Assembly: GCA_914767885.1 (NCBI GenBank)
Contig: CAJZBQ010000021.1
Span: 372,001 to 436,000, forward strand
Direction of reading: 5' to 3'
DNA: 64,000 bases
DNA from: Blepharisma stoltei
Lineage: Eukaryota; Ciliophora; Heterotrichea; Heterotrichida; Blepharismidae
The translations under genes were made by a program, and so were the position numbers. Below the pieces are notes generated by a model, which searched no databases, was not told where the DNA came from, and saw nothing but the letters and a program-made list of their open reading frames with translations. Numbering within the stretch: the first letter of the stretch is position 1; the number at the start of each line of letters is the position of its first letter. This document shows positions 31,683 through 43,124 of this stretch, in pieces.

Positions 31683-34506
31683 TTATTCATGAAACCTAAA
31701 ATGATTTTTCTGGTAATGCAGACTATTTGGATGAGTAATCCATGCATTTTCTTCATTGAACTTAAACTCATTCTTGATTACGCTTTCTGTCAGAGGCTTG
31801 ATCTTGTAGCTTTCCAGTCTTCCCTTCTTAATTGCACTGAAGCTCCAAATTACTACATAGTTTCCAGTTGAAGTAATTATTGCGTTTTCCCTGGAATTTT
31901 CACCTAAATTGAATCTAGCTGGGGTGAATTTTATATCTGTAAGGTTGAATTTAGCGATATCTGCTGGCTTTAAGGCAAGCTTGCGCGGCTTTCTTTTATG
32001 TTTGCCAAGAGGCTTAACAAAGCCATTGTCTCCATGTGAATTAGCAGGAATTGCTATTAGATAAGTGTCTGTAGTTGCTAAAATCCAAGATCCATCTTTG
32101 GTTATATCAATACTTGTGATGGGATCTCCAAACCCTGGCATATTAGTCTTTGAGTTCTGGCCTATTTGCTTATACATACGAATTTCTCCTGTAGCGCTAC
32201 CTGCAGCTACATACCCTTGTTCAGTGCTTGCCATGCAAGTTAAGTTTGGCTTCGAGCTGTATATTTTTGACTCTACTGATTTATCGTGTCCAGAGACTCT
32301 AGGATCTATTGTAAATAGCCCATTTTTGCTTAAAGCATAAAATAAATTATCAACCGTCATTGGTGACAATTTTTGATGTGGAGCGATATCAGCAATTAAT
32401 GGATTTCCCTTAACTGTATATTGCTCGACTATTTCACCTCTATTCAAGTCCATATTGTAAATAATTGACGGATCCTTTTGGCTGAGCATCAAAAGCCTGG
32501 AATCCTGCTTATAAGGAAGAATTCTAGAAGCATTGAAGCCGTCCTCATAGGTGGACACAATAGGAATATTTTGTGACAAATGCAAATTATCTTCGTCTAG
32601 CCTATAAAGGCCGATTTTATTTTGTTTTGCTGTAAATACCCAAGGGTTGCAATAGCTTGTAGCGCTATCTAAAATGTCTTCTGAAGTGTCCTCTTCCATT
32701 TTGATTTCATCTGCATAATCAATTTCAATTTTTTCTGACTCTCCTTCAGATGACTCACTCTCCCCCCCTTTAATTTGGAACAAAATATCGGTAAAATTCC
32801 ACTTTTTTGGTAAATTAAACCCCCTTTTAAATTGGAACAAAATTTAATTTTTATAATAAAAAATTATATATATTTTTATCTAAAAAGTTTTGATATAAGT
32901 TAAATGTTTCTTATTAACTAAAATTAAAAATTTAGTTATATCTTGCTCTTTTTTAAAGATAAAAATATAAAGAGCATCTTATCTAAATAAAATTTATTAT
33001 CCTTAATTGCTAAATTTAAAAAAAAAAATTAATTTTTTTTTGTGGATAAAAATGATATTTTTTATTTGGATAGTTTTGATATAAATTCAATAGGAATTCT
33101 TTATAAAATTTAAAAATTTACTTATTTCTTGCTTTATTTTAAAGAATAGAGTATAAATAACATCTTATTTAAACAAAATTAGACTTTGATCGTAAAATTT
33201 TTTTTATCAATAAAAATAAAAATTTTTGTGTAAATAATTTTGATATCAATTAATAGTGGCGTATTAACTAATAATGAAAATTTAGTTATATCTTGCTTTG
33301 TTTTAAAGGATAAAGAGTAAATAGCGTTTTATTAAATAAATTTATTAATCTAATTCGATAAATTTTTGAAATTTTTTTTTTTTAATTTTTATATATATTT
33401 TATAAAAAATTTTAATTTGATATTTTTTTAAAAAAAAAAATAAACCCCCCTTGAAATTGGAAAAATTTTGTTCCAATTTAAAGGGGGGGGGAATCAGTGT
33501 TTTCTACTTCAGAAGATTCTTCACCTTTAATCCAAGCTTTGTCTTCTTGTGTCAAGTCAGTGTCGACGCTTATTTGTCTAGAGCTTTCGAACTGAGCAAC
33601 AAGGAAAAGCTCTTCAAGGTGAGTCATGTCATCGAGAAGAATCATAGTCCAGTATCTTGTCATGTTGACGTCTAGAACTTCAATCCAGGAGACGCTGTGA
33701 GCATTTACATCAATATGATGGGATAGGTTTTTAGTTAGTAAGTTCCTCATGATAACTTCTCCGTCTTTTACTAAGTCAACTGTATATTGAAATGGTCCAT
33801 GCTTTACAATCAAAAATCCTATTCCTCTTTCCATAAGAACAGGTAGCTCTTTATTAGGGTCGTGGAAATATAAGTCGCCAGGTGAAGTGTAAATAATTTG
33901 GTCTGGTGTGAATAAACTTCTTAAATGTTCAATAACAGCTCTCTTAAAATCTAAATTTTTCCCTATTTCTTTCTCCTCCTCAGCATTTTCTACTGCAGGC
34001 TGAACTTGTTTTATATTAATTTTTGAATACGATGTTTTCTGACTTGTCGCGTTTAATTTGCTTTGGACTTCTTTTAAGTTCCCTTCTCTGCTTTCAGGGT
34101 GTTGTAAGCCTTCTTCATCTACCTGTATTATTTTCTCTATATGCTGTTGAAATGCAGCATAGCTATTCGGCTCCTCAAATTCAAACCCAATAAATGGCGC
34201 TGTCTCCGTCGGGTTTGTAGCTAAGTTAATCCATTTGACAGCTTCAATCTGGTCTTCGTCATCTAAAACAGTGAAATGGGTCAGTTGCATTGCTTGGTCG
34301 ATTGGGAATGACAAGAACTCAGTTTGTTCTTGCTCTGGATCATAATCTTCGTTCTTGATGTAAATCAAGGAATTTTTAATTGTCAAGCTTGCACTCATCA
34401 TGATAGTCGCCTTCGAATAATTGTCTTGGAAATCAGCAAGCTTTATTAGGGAGCCTCCCGCTTTGAACTCAGATTTGCTGAAAAAGCTTCGAATCCACTC
34501 TACCAT
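31683..34506 (-). CDS. VID27: VID27-family protein
   Basis: 694 residues after removing MITE K. The N-terminal half (34506-33494) carries the PH-like VID27 N-domain (MVEWIRSFFSKSEFKAGGSLIKL) and a second PH-like region around VLMERGIGFLIVKHGPFQYTVDLV. The C-terminal half is the VID27 beta-propeller: NPWVFTAKQNKIGLYRLD, NMDLNRGEIVEQYTV, KPNLTCMASTEQGYVAAGSATGEIRMY, GDPITSIDITKDGSWILATTDTYLIAI, ending HFRFHE. In yeast the family is linked to vacuolar import and degradation of gluconeogenic enzymes. The acidic stretch EGESEKIEIDYADE links the halves and contains the MITE site. Confidence 0.88.
32758..33493. mobile_element. MITE K (family 2), flanked by TCA
   Basis: 736 bp. The left end CTCTCCCCCCCTTTAATTTGG and the right end with inverted CCAATTTAAAGGGGG carry the TTTAAATTGG TIR. 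TCA precedes (32755-32757) and follows (33494-33496); there is no TA at either end. On the minus strand, removal gives AAC ACT GAG TCA TCT, joining VENT to ESSEGESEK. The core has three tandem diverged AT-rich units of about 170-200 bp (each with a TTTTGATAT and a TATCTTGCT-like block), which explains its length. Confidence 0.85.
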
Positions 34507-34573
34507 TTTTTATTATAGTCCTATTTTGATAGAAAAATAGGGGATTAAATTATGAATAATAAAGAAATAGGGA

Positions 34574-36166
34574 CTAGAACTTGAGGCAGTCAAGCAAAAC
34601 ACTGTCTGCGAGCATCTCATCTTCGACGTATTTGTTTTGGATAATAGAAACATCATTTGCATTAGTTTCGTAGAAGTCTTTGGAAAAAAGTTCAGGAGAA
34701 TCAGAAGCATTGGCGGCTTTTTGAATTTCACTGATTTGGGCGTAGTCTAAAGGATTTGATGTGGCGTAACAATGTCTTATAAGTGGAGTCTCGTTAGAAG
34801 ACTTAGATTGTATAGAAGTTCGAGGTATTGTCATCTGTTTTAATTGGTTATCCAATGACTGCTCTATTATTTTATTCTTGTCTATAGACTTCTGAATATT
34901 TTTTTGATCATATAAAAGAACAGATTGCAGCCTCTTACTCCCCACCTCTATGAATAATCAAAAAAATGTGACCATTAATGCAGGGAATTAATTTTTTTAA
35001 AAATTTTATAAGCTTATTTATATATTCAATTCAATTTATAATATTCATGTAATATAAGCTGTTTAAAGATCATTTAAGTAATTATTATCTATCAAATTAC
35101 TTTTACAAAAATTTCCTCGCTATGTATGAGGGCTTTTCCAAAAAAATATAGTAATTTTTTTGATTGTTGCTCGCTCAATTAGGGGAAAGTTAGCTTTTTG
35201 GACCTCTTGAGAAATTGTGTTGATTTTTAATGTGTATTCATCTCTTTGGTCTTGAAGTTTGGAAATTTTATTTTGTAGTTCTGCCATTCTTTTCTGTGAA
35301 GGTGAATATTCATAATTATTATTCTTTCATGATGCTTTTTTTTGCTTTTCAAGGTTTTCATAGTTAATTTCAATTGAGCGCTCTTGATGGTTAGGATTGC
35401 AAAAAAAATCATTAAAAGTGATATCTTTTTTTGGGCTGACGATGATGTCTGATAAGCTAAACTCCCTTTGCTTTTCTCTTAAAAGATCATTCCCTCTAGT
35501 ATGATCAGCCAGCAATAATTTACACTGATTGGCTAAGTCTTCATTTTCTTTGTTGATTTTAATATATTTTTCTTTCATTTTTTTCACTATACCTACCATA
35601 ATTTCTATTTTTTTGTAGAGCAATCCTTTTTGATCTTGAATAGTAAGCTGGTTTTCTTTATTAATATTAAATTGCTCAACATCCTTTTCCAATACATTAT
35701 TCTTTTTTTCCAAATCCGCAATTTGTAACTCTTTTGTCTCTGACTCTGCTAGACACTCTGCATATTGAGCTTCATAGTCTCCAATAATTTTTTCCTCTCT
35801 GGCCTGGGCACAATTTGCAGTCTGTTCACTCGTTCTTGCTTTATGCATGGCATCATTTCTTTCAATGGTAATTCTCCTTACCCTTTCCTCTAAAGCTCTT
35901 TTTTCAGCTATTAGCGTTTCAATAATCCTTGGAGAAATTACCGATTGAGTTTCAGCTTCATCACAGACACTTTTTTCAGTCCCTGGTTTTGAGAATAACA
36001 ATTCCTTCAGCACTTGTTTATAGATTGCTAGAGAAGATTCTAGATCTTCAACATACGATCTCAACTGTTCTGATTCCAATTGAATAAATCTCATTTTCGT
36101 AGCTTTACGCGCTGTAAGGTGCTCGCCTGATGGCATTGTATGCAAAGCATTGTAAAGGTCGAACAT
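34574..36166 (-). CDS. Coiled-coil protein
   Basis: 445 residues after removing element L. Starts MFDLYNALHTMPSGEHLTARKATKMRF. Almost entirely predicted coiled coil from about residue 25 to 330 (LESEQLRSYVEDLESSLAIYK, KRALEERVRRITIERNDAMHKAR and so on), reading through TGA at 35327-35329. The C-terminal part (SVLLYDQKNIQKSIDKNK to LLDCLKF) is less regular. It resembles cytoskeletal or basal-body coiled-coil proteins; no family is recognised. Confidence 0.75.
34938..35189. mobile_element. MITE-like element L with divergent ends
   Basis: TTA on both sides (34935-34937, 35190-35192). The left end CTCCCCACCTCTATGAATAATC and the right end GCTCAATTAGGGGAAAG are only partly inverted. 252 bp, AT-rich. 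On the minus strand, removal gives AAA GCT AAG AGG CTG, keeping the coiled-coil frame. Confidence 0.8.
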
Positions 36167-36196
36167 TTTTAAAAGAATTAATTAACAGTATAATTT

Positions 36197-37210
36197 TTAT
36201 AGATCAGTTTTATAAGGAGACTGCAATTTTAAATCTCTTGTTGTTCTGGATTTACTTTTGGTGTTGTATAAAAACTGAGAATTTAACGATTTCTGCATGC
36301 TTTTAATGTCTTTTATCATATCTTTTACACTGCTAGAAGATTTTGGAGAAGAAAAAACCGGGGACTGAGTAAAAATTACAGAAACTCCTGCATTAGGAGT
36401 GATTTCAGGCAAAAAAAACTGTGGAGAGTCAGATAAAGGAGGTGGCAATGCAAACTGTAAGTCCGGAAGAGACTGATGGTTGCACTTTCTGCTTGTTTTG
36501 TGAGTAAATTTTAAATTTCTGTGTCTAGGATCTACAAAAGTTTGTATTCGTTTTTGTTCTCCAAACATTCTTTTCGCTTCTTCTTGCTTTCTGATTTTTT
36601 CAAGTGTGCGTCTTTGTTCTTCATATAAATCATGTTCAACCAGCTTTTCTACTTCTTCGCCGATTTCACTCATTTCGTCTTCTCATTCGAACCGTTTGTT
36701 TTTCTTTTTCACTATATCATTTTTCTGAGGCTGTTTATTAAATGATTTAATTTGAATTTCTTGATTTTCTTTTATTTGCCTATGCAATTTATCTTCATCT
36801 AAAACTTTTGAAATGATTTTGTATTTTTCTAAGAAAAAGCTTGGAAGATTATTATACTTTTTTTGCTCCAGATTAGGGGAAAACACTTGGACTTTCATGT
36901 ATTCTTTTAACGCTGGAGATAGGTTTTTTCGATTTATATAAAGAAGATCTTCTAAGGGATAATAAGTGGCTTGATTTTGCTGGGTATCAATGTTTATTTC
37001 TTCCTCAGAAAGCTCTGTTATATGTGGTTCAGGCGACTTATGAGTCATTGGTGCTGCTCTAATTGCATCTCTAAGTCTTAGACCGTATTTGACTTTATAT
37101 CTTCGCATATCGCTGCATTTTCTGATTAAATGTTTACACGTAAAAGCTAAGCTTATCTTGTTTTGGGATAAATTTGTCTTTATTTGAGAAGCTTTTGATG
37201 AATTCTGCAT
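36197..37210 (-). CDS. Hypothetical basic protein
   Basis: 337 residues when TGA in RFEWEDEMSEIG (36680-36682) is read as Trp, fusing two apparent frames into one gene. Starts MQNSSKASQIKTNLSQ. It has a RYKVKYGLRLRDAIRAAPM block, a Pro/Ser-rich middle (FALPPPLSDSPQFFLP) and a basic C-terminus ending PYKTDL. No domain is recognised. It sits 30 bp upstream of the coiled-coil gene on the same strand. Confidence 0.7.
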
Positions 37211-37380
37211 GATGCAGCTCTGAAGTGCTCATTTTTTATTTTGAAGTTAATTTTAAAACCACTAATAGGAAAGCTTATCGGATACACATTAATATTATAT
37301 CTGTCTTATATTTATAAATCTATTCATTCAGTAAAGTTATTAGAAATTATACGACTTTTCTATTGCTTTTAATTATAGAA

Positions 37381-38448
37381 TTACTCAGGCATTCCACTCC
37401 ATGGTTGGCTTTTAAGCTCAATTTCTACCACTTTTTCTTCCTCTTGTGCTTGTTTTACCTCATCTTCTGTCACTCCAGCTATAAACTTCGCAGCTTTATT
37501 GACTCCTTTTTTGGCTTCTTTTTCTACTTTATTCAACAGCTCCATGGTCTCTTGCTTCATAGTCTGAACTCTTGGGTTATTATTAACCATGTCAAACGCT
37601 GACTTAGCTGTGCTTGTGACAGTTGTGGCCACTCCAGTGGTCGTGGATTTTACAGCTTGGACTTGAGGATATTGTGCAATTTCATTGAATTTGTCGAAGG
37701 TATTATTGACTCCTTTCTCAACAGATTCTATAATGGTTTTAGAAGTTTCTTCAACTCTCTTCACGACTGGCTGAGATGCTTCAGAGATATAGCCATAGGC
37801 AACATTTCCGGCACTTTTAGTTTTCTCGACAACAGAACTTACGCTATTTTGGACAGTCCCGACAACGCCCCAGGAAGTTTCGCTGACTTTTTGAACTGCA
37901 GGCTGAGCGTATTCATAAGCACGGTTTCCAGCTTGTTTGGTTAAGTTTACTGCTGAGCTAAACCACCCTCGAAGGCCCGATGAAGGTTGTTGATCTTTAG
38001 ATTCTTCAGAAACCTGAGCAGGCGATGTAGGAAGAGTAGGTGCTAATTGTATGCCGATATCTCTAGAAGGGAAGTCTACATCATAAGATTCTCCTGCAGC
38101 TACTACAACAAGTCTCTTCTTATAATATTCTGCAGCATTACTTCTGTATTTTATGTCAATTGGAGTATTATGATCTATTCCATAATAAGCAAAAAATTCA
38201 TGAAGGGCGGTGTTGCCGCCTGCAGTCATATTTTTCAATTGATTAATTTCCCAATCATTATCTAGCAAAGATTTCACAACATTTCCAAGAATGTTCATAT
38301 GTGACTGAGCGCAGTGAGAACAAATAAAAGTTCCGAAAGTAACTGAAGCTTGAGAAGGATCTGGATAAAAACAGTCACAACAGGCTTGATTTTCTGGGTC
38401 TTCCCTAAGTTTCTCAAACACTTGAGTATTTATGCCAGATTCGCTCAT
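37381..38448 (-). CDS. ArfGAP-like protein lacking the arginine finger
   Basis: Start chosen at MSESGINTQVFEKL (38448) because the zinc finger follows at the usual spacing. The ArfGAP zinc finger is CCDC...FICSHC, and the family block DNDWEINQLKNMTAGGN is clear. Where active ArfGAPs have HRGLG, this protein has HMNILG, so the catalytic Arg is absent. YRSNAAEYYKKRL matches the family's RSxAAxxxRxK helix. The C-terminal 200 residues are repeated amphipathic helices (SAVNLTKQAGNRAYEYAQPAVQKV and similar), like lipid-sensing regions of ArfGAP1/2/3. 355 residues. Likely a Golgi/COPI-associated protein with reduced or no GAP activity. Confidence 0.8.
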   Translation of the reverse strand: MSESGINTQVFEKLREDPENQACCDCFYPDPSQASVTFGTFICSHCAQSHMNILGNVVKSLLDNDWEINQLKNMTAGGNTALHEFFAYYGIDHNTPIDIKYRSNAAEYYKKRLVVVAAGESYDVDFPSRDIGIQLAPTLPTSPAQVSEESKDQQPSSGLRGWFSSAVNLTKQAGNRAYEYAQPAVQKVSETSWGVVGTVQNSVSSVVEKTKSAGNVAYGYISEASQPVVKRVEETSKTIIESVEKGVNNTFDKFNEIAQYPQVQAVKSTTTGVATTVTSTAKSAFDMVNNNPRVQTMKQETMELLNKVEKEAKKGVNKAAKFIAGVTEDEVKQAQEEEKVVEIELKSQPWSGMPE

Positions 38449-38723
38449 TTTATATTGGAGATAATTAATGCTGATAAATTTAAGATAACAGAACAAGGAG
38501 GACTTAAATTAGAGTCAGAGAATTACAAAAATTTTATGTAAAAAATAAATTATTTGAGGTTGTATAAATAATTTTTATAAAAACGGCTTGAAAGATGGCT
38601 TAAAAATAGATAACGCTGCTAAAAATCTGAAGGTTAATAAGAAAAATAAATATAAATAATGTGCATTTCTTTTTATTAAATTAACAGCTAGTAGTTATAA
38701 AGCTATTTTTATTAATTATAATC

Positions 38724-39612
38724 ATGGATACAGATCGCGATTTGGTACCTGAGCTGGAAAACTTATATGAAAATAAAGATTGGGAGCACTTGCTAGCGAG
38801 ATCTTCTGAATCTCCTCAAGATCCTGAAATTCAGTATTATAGAGTAGATTTTATTTAGGCCCTAGCTATGCAACAGCTTCACCGATTTCAAGAAGCAATA
38901 AAGATTTTTGAGTCTATTTATTCACACATCGGAGTTTTGAGAGAAATTGACTATAACTTGGGGCTATGCCATTACCACCTTAGTAACATAGAGCCATCAA
39001 TTGATTATTTGAGGCGATATATGTATTCCAATCTGGAGGAAATAATAAAACAATTTTTTGGTGATTTATATATAAATAGTTTTTTTCAAGGTGAAAAATT
39101 CTTATCCTTCCAATCCAAGCCACCCTTACATATATTTTCACCTTGTGAAAGTGATGCTTGTTAAGAGTAATTTTTATTTAGAACTTCATACGGATATTGA
39201 TGATGTTTGCGAGCGTGCTGTTGTATGAAGGTCAAAAAAAATCCCGTACAGAATTTGGGCATATTCGTTATATCAGCTCAAAAAATATAAAGAAGCCCAT
39301 GGGAAGTGCTTGATAATTTTGGAGAAAAATAAAGAAGAGCATGCCATATGATTCTTACTTGGAAAAGTCCTCAGAAGATGCAAATATATAAAAGAGTGCA
39401 GAGCTGCCTTTGAAAAGTGCTGTGCCCTCGACCCAGAAAACCTGAAATACAAAAAGCGATATGAATCCCTTATTACAAAAATCGCCACAAAGCGTGATTA
39501 TTCTTCTGCAAAGCCAAAAATTCAGTTAGATACTCCAATTCTCCCTAAAACTGCCGGGATAAAATTTCTTGAAAATCGTGGCTGCGAAGACTTATTTTGT
39601 AGGTTATTTTAA
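38724..39612 (+). CDS. TPR protein
   Basis: Starts MDTDRDLVPELENLYENKDWEHLL. A 15-nt intron, GTAGATTTTATTTAG, links EIQYYR to ALAMQQLHRFQEAIKIFES. TPR helices follow (YNLGLCHYHLSNIEPSIDYLRRYM, RIWAYSLYQLKKYKEAHGKCLIILEKN, FEKCCALDPENLKYKKRYE). Between GDLYIN and KSNFYLEL the frame is restored by removing a TA-bounded insert at about 39079-39163 (85 bp), whose inner part has the inverted pair CAAGGTGAAAA/TTTTCACCTTG. Result: 262 residues ending CRLF. No specific function can be assigned. Confidence 0.7.
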
Positions 39613-39828
39613 TATTAAGGTAGTTATTTCTCAAATATTTAGCTCTTTAAATGAATTTCTCAGTATTAAATAGCCATATTTTCCCCTGCACATTTGTCTG
39701 ACTATTAGAGATTAATATTAATTTTGGAGGAATTGCAATAAAGGCTTTTATTTGAGCAAAAATGCTGTATCAATTTTAATTATTGTTTTAATATTATGCT
39801 TTTAATTCTGAAACAGGGATTTAGCAAA

Positions 39829-40908
39829 CTATTTTGCTGTAGGAGTGTCAGCAACTGCTTTCACAAAATCTTTAGGGACTTCGTCTAATGTGTAAGTGTC
39901 CCAGGCTGTTTTTATACGCTCATCATTTTCAAATTCTTCAGGAATAAGTAAGCTTTCGTTTTCAGATTCATCTTCTTCAAGAATGAGTGTTTGTATCTTT
40001 AGTTTTAATGTGGTATCTAATATTTTTTCAATGTCCACATTTTCGGTAATAAGATTAGAAAAAAACTCAAGTAAGCCTTCAAAGTCGCTGTTTAAAATTT
40101 CATTTTGATAGTGGCTTATAATTCCTAGTGCAATATTTACCATCCCACCAAGTCCAAAAACCATCAAAAAATCCCAAATTCTTATACTACAGGATAGTGG
40201 AAATGAATAGGTAAACATCGTAAGAAACCACTTTTTGAGCCATAACATGTCATCAAACTCAACATTATCAAGATGTTGAGAAACAGTTGGAAATAAATTT
40301 TCAGCTTCTTTATAAAAGCGATCGGCAAAAGTATTTACAAGTGAGAAATCTACGTCAAATAAATTTTTGACTCCAAATTTATTGAAAATGCAATCAAGCA
40401 TCCAGTAACTTTCGCATTCATTTCCGCCTGATACAATTAATAGCATGCCAGCTATAAAATTGATCCCTTGGCAATAGTCAATTTTATTGAATCCTATGAA
40501 GTTTAATAGGAGCTGTCTTAATGAGATAAGGTATTTCCCATTTGCAGAGAATTCTGGGTGGCTAGGAAATGTGCGCTCTATGTCTTTATCAATTACGTAT
40601 ATCAGGTCCGGGTCTTTAACTGAATCCGAAATTTGAACGTATTTAGAATAATCGATTTTACAATTCAAAACTGTTTTTCATAGGTTTCACCGAGCTTTTG
40701 GGGATAACTCTATCAGTAAAATTTTGAGCAAATTTTCTTTCCCCTTTTTAAGAAGCGGAAAAAAATTTTGGGCTGTTTTGGAATAGGCTTCATTTCTGGT
40801 ATAGAAATATATAGGGATTTGTGGAGTACTTTCTGAGTGGACTTTATTTGACACTTTAGGCTTCGAACAGGCTTTTTTCTTGCTTGGAATCGTGCATTTG
40901 GAACCCAT
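39829..40908 (-). CDS. TBC-domain Rab GTPase-activating protein
   Basis: 359 residues reading through two TGA codons (SPKARWNLWKTVLNC), so two apparent frames form one gene. The TBC domain shows VIDKDIERTFPSHPEF with the catalytic Arg finger, and DYCQGINFIAGMLL with the Gln finger, followed by WMLDCIF, LKKWFLTMFTYSFPLSCSIRIWDFLMVFG. Both catalytic fingers are intact, so it should be an active RabGAP. The N-terminus MGSKCTIPSKKKACS could be lipid-modified. Confidence 0.88.
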
Positions 40909-41049
40909 ATTATTTTAATAATGGACTAAATTTAATAACTTCGATATTATAGCTACTGGCTAACTATAAAAGAATTTAGAATACTATTTTTGTATAAAAA
41001 TTGAATTTGGATAATTTTTCACTCCTAAAGTTTTAAATTTTACCTTAAA

Positions 41050-41199
41050 TTAGGTTATACAGTAGATAATAACGCAAAATAGAATGCAACGTAAGATAAA
41101 AATATTTAATGCTACAATAAAATGGTTCATTTCAACGGGAATTTTGAAATGATCAAGATTAAATTCTTTTAGATCATAGCTTTCTCTTTGGGTTTCCAT
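41050..41199 (-). CDS. Small one-helix membrane protein (49 residues)
   Basis: ATG at 41199 gives METQRESYDLKEFNLDHFK, a polar head, then a hydrophobic stretch (FIVALNIFILRCILFCVIIY) and TAA at 41050-41052. It occupies the otherwise non-coding gap between the TBC and CDPK genes and has codon use like its neighbours. No homologue is recognised. It could be one exon of a larger gene. Confidence 0.4.
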   Translation of the reverse strand: METQRESYDLKEFNLDHFKIPVEMNHFIVALNIFILRCILFCVIIYCIT

Positions 41200-41379
41200 T
41201 CCTCTTGCAAAGGTAAGAAAACAATCTCAACTTCTCAATGAATTTTTATATATCTCATTAAAAATTATCATTTAATTAGCTCTCGCATCTCTATCCAATA
41301 ATATTTGGATAAAAATAATAAACACCTGCTAATATTTATTTCTCATTTAACCAATGTATTATCTTTTTTATCCGAGATT

Positions 41380-43080
41380 ATGGGAAACTGCACTTGCTTA
41401 GAACGCAATAACCACAAGGTAAAAGCCCCAAAAAAGTCAAACTCTACTAGCAAAACAGCGGAATCAGACGACAATAAAGCTGACACAAAACCTCAAACTC
41501 CACGTGTCAATAAATCTAAATTTGTTAAGAAATCTCTAGGGAGTTTGAACCAAAACTTCGAAATCCTCAAACATCTCGGCGAAGGTGGCTATGGGAAAGT
41601 TTATTTAGTAAGAGATAAACGAACTAACATCATACGAGCTATAAAAGAGGTCCAAAAATCAAAAACTGATAGTCAGTCAAACCAATCGTTATTAGATGAA
41701 GTAGAAATTCTTAAAGAACTAGTAATTTCTATTATAGGACCATCCAAATATAATGAAAATTTATGAAGTGATAGAATCATCAGATTGCTATTATATTGTA
41801 ACGGAGCTACTATCGGGCGGAGAGTTATTTGATAAGCTTTTACATTATGAAGAGATAACTGAAGGGATTGCAGCGAAGTATATGTTTGATATTTTAGGAG
41901 CTTTGAATTATTGCCATGCACGTGGGATCATCCACAGAGATCTGAAGCCTGAAAATCTGCTATTTGAATCAAAAGACCCAGATTCTGCTTTAAAAATTAT
42001 TGACTTTGGAATTGCTTCGAAGCTCCTTCCAAATTCAAAATTATCTGAAGCCATCGGCACAGTAACATTCTATATAGATCTACTATATGGCTCCAGAGGT
42101 CCTAGAAGGCTCCTATGACTCTAAATGTGACATATGAAGCGCTGGAGTAATTTTATTCATTATGCTTACTGGGAAAGCACCATTTAATGGTGAAACTCAA
42201 GCTGACACTATTTTGCAGATATCTGAAGGAATCGCTCACAAAAAGAAATATCTTAAACATTTATCTCCGGATGCTAAAGATCTTATTGTAAGCATGCTTA
42301 ATTCTGACCCAAATTTGCGCCTATCAGCTCAAGAAGCGTTAGATCACCCATGGATCCAAAATAATATCAATAAAAATATAGAAGATCTTCCTATTTCTCA
42401 AGATGCGTTATCAAGACTAGGCGGTTTTAGGGTATTTTTTATATAGGCTTCGACAGAGCTGCAAAAGTCCATATTGATTTTCATTTCTTCACAGATTTTT
42501 GGGCATAATGAAGAACAAGAGTTAGCCAGACTATAGAAATTTCCCATAGATGGCGCTGTTTGCCCTTGATTTGCCCACTGCGAAAATTTTTTGGTTCGAC
42601 CAGTACCATATGGTTTGGTCAAACCAAAAAAATTTTCGCAGTGGGCAAATCAAGGGCAAACAGCGCCATCTATGGGAAATTTCTATATTTAGAGAGCTAG
42701 ATAAAAATGGGGATGGAAAATTATCACGTGAAGAGCTCGAAGATGGCTACAAAAATCTCAAGCTTGTATCAAAAGCCCAAGTAGAAGAAATCATTAATAA
42801 CTGCGACACTGATGGAAGCGGATATATTGACTATAGTGAATTTCTTATGGCCGCTACCAACTGAAATCAAGTTTTCCAAAAAGAACAGCTGAGAAATGCA
42901 TTTAGCTTATATGATCAGAGTGGTGATGGGCTTTTATCTTTAGAAGAGTTGAAAACTTCAATACCAGGTATTGAAGACAGTGAATGGGACAAGTTTTTAG
43001 AAGACGCTGATTCTGATGGCGATGGAATGATCAGCTTAAACGAGCTTAAGCAATATTTATCTAACAAAATATTTAATTAA
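41380..43080 (+). CDS. Calcium-dependent protein kinase (CDPK)
   Basis: 499 residues after removing three introns (41722-41737 and 42062-42077, 16 nt each; 42432-42446, 15 nt) and a palindromic IES (42534-42687). N-terminus MGNCTCLERNN is a myristoylation/palmitoylation signal. Kinase domain: GEGGYGKVYLV, RAIKEV, DHPNIMKIYE, HRDLKPENLLF, IDFGIA, MAPEVL, DIWSAGVILF (Trp is TGA at 42134-42136). The junction helix ends ISSQIFGHNEEQELARL. Four EF hands follow: DKNGDGKLSREEL, DTDGSGYIDYSEF, DQSGDGLLSLEEL, DSDGDGMISLNEL. All catalytic and calcium-binding residues are present. TAA at 43078. Confidence 0.95.
42534..42687. mobile_element. Palindromic IES in the CDPK gene
   Basis: 154 bp, nearly a perfect inverted repeat (TAGAAATTTCCCATAGATGG... 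and its complement), bounded by TA at 42532-42533 and 42686-42687. Removal gives AGA CTA TTT AGA GAG, exactly at the start of the first EF hand. The short centre reads GGTTCGACCAGTACCATATG. Confidence 0.93.
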
Positions 43081-43124
43081 ATATTATAGTGTTTAACAAA
43101 AATTCAAATAAAAATTCTTCATAA

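Noticed and set aside
39150-39180. GTAATTTTTATTTAG as a 15-nt intron in the TPR gene
   Set aside because: It has intron form, but the frame reads through it (KSNFYLELHTDIDD), and removing it would not cure the stop; a TA-bounded insert just upstream does.
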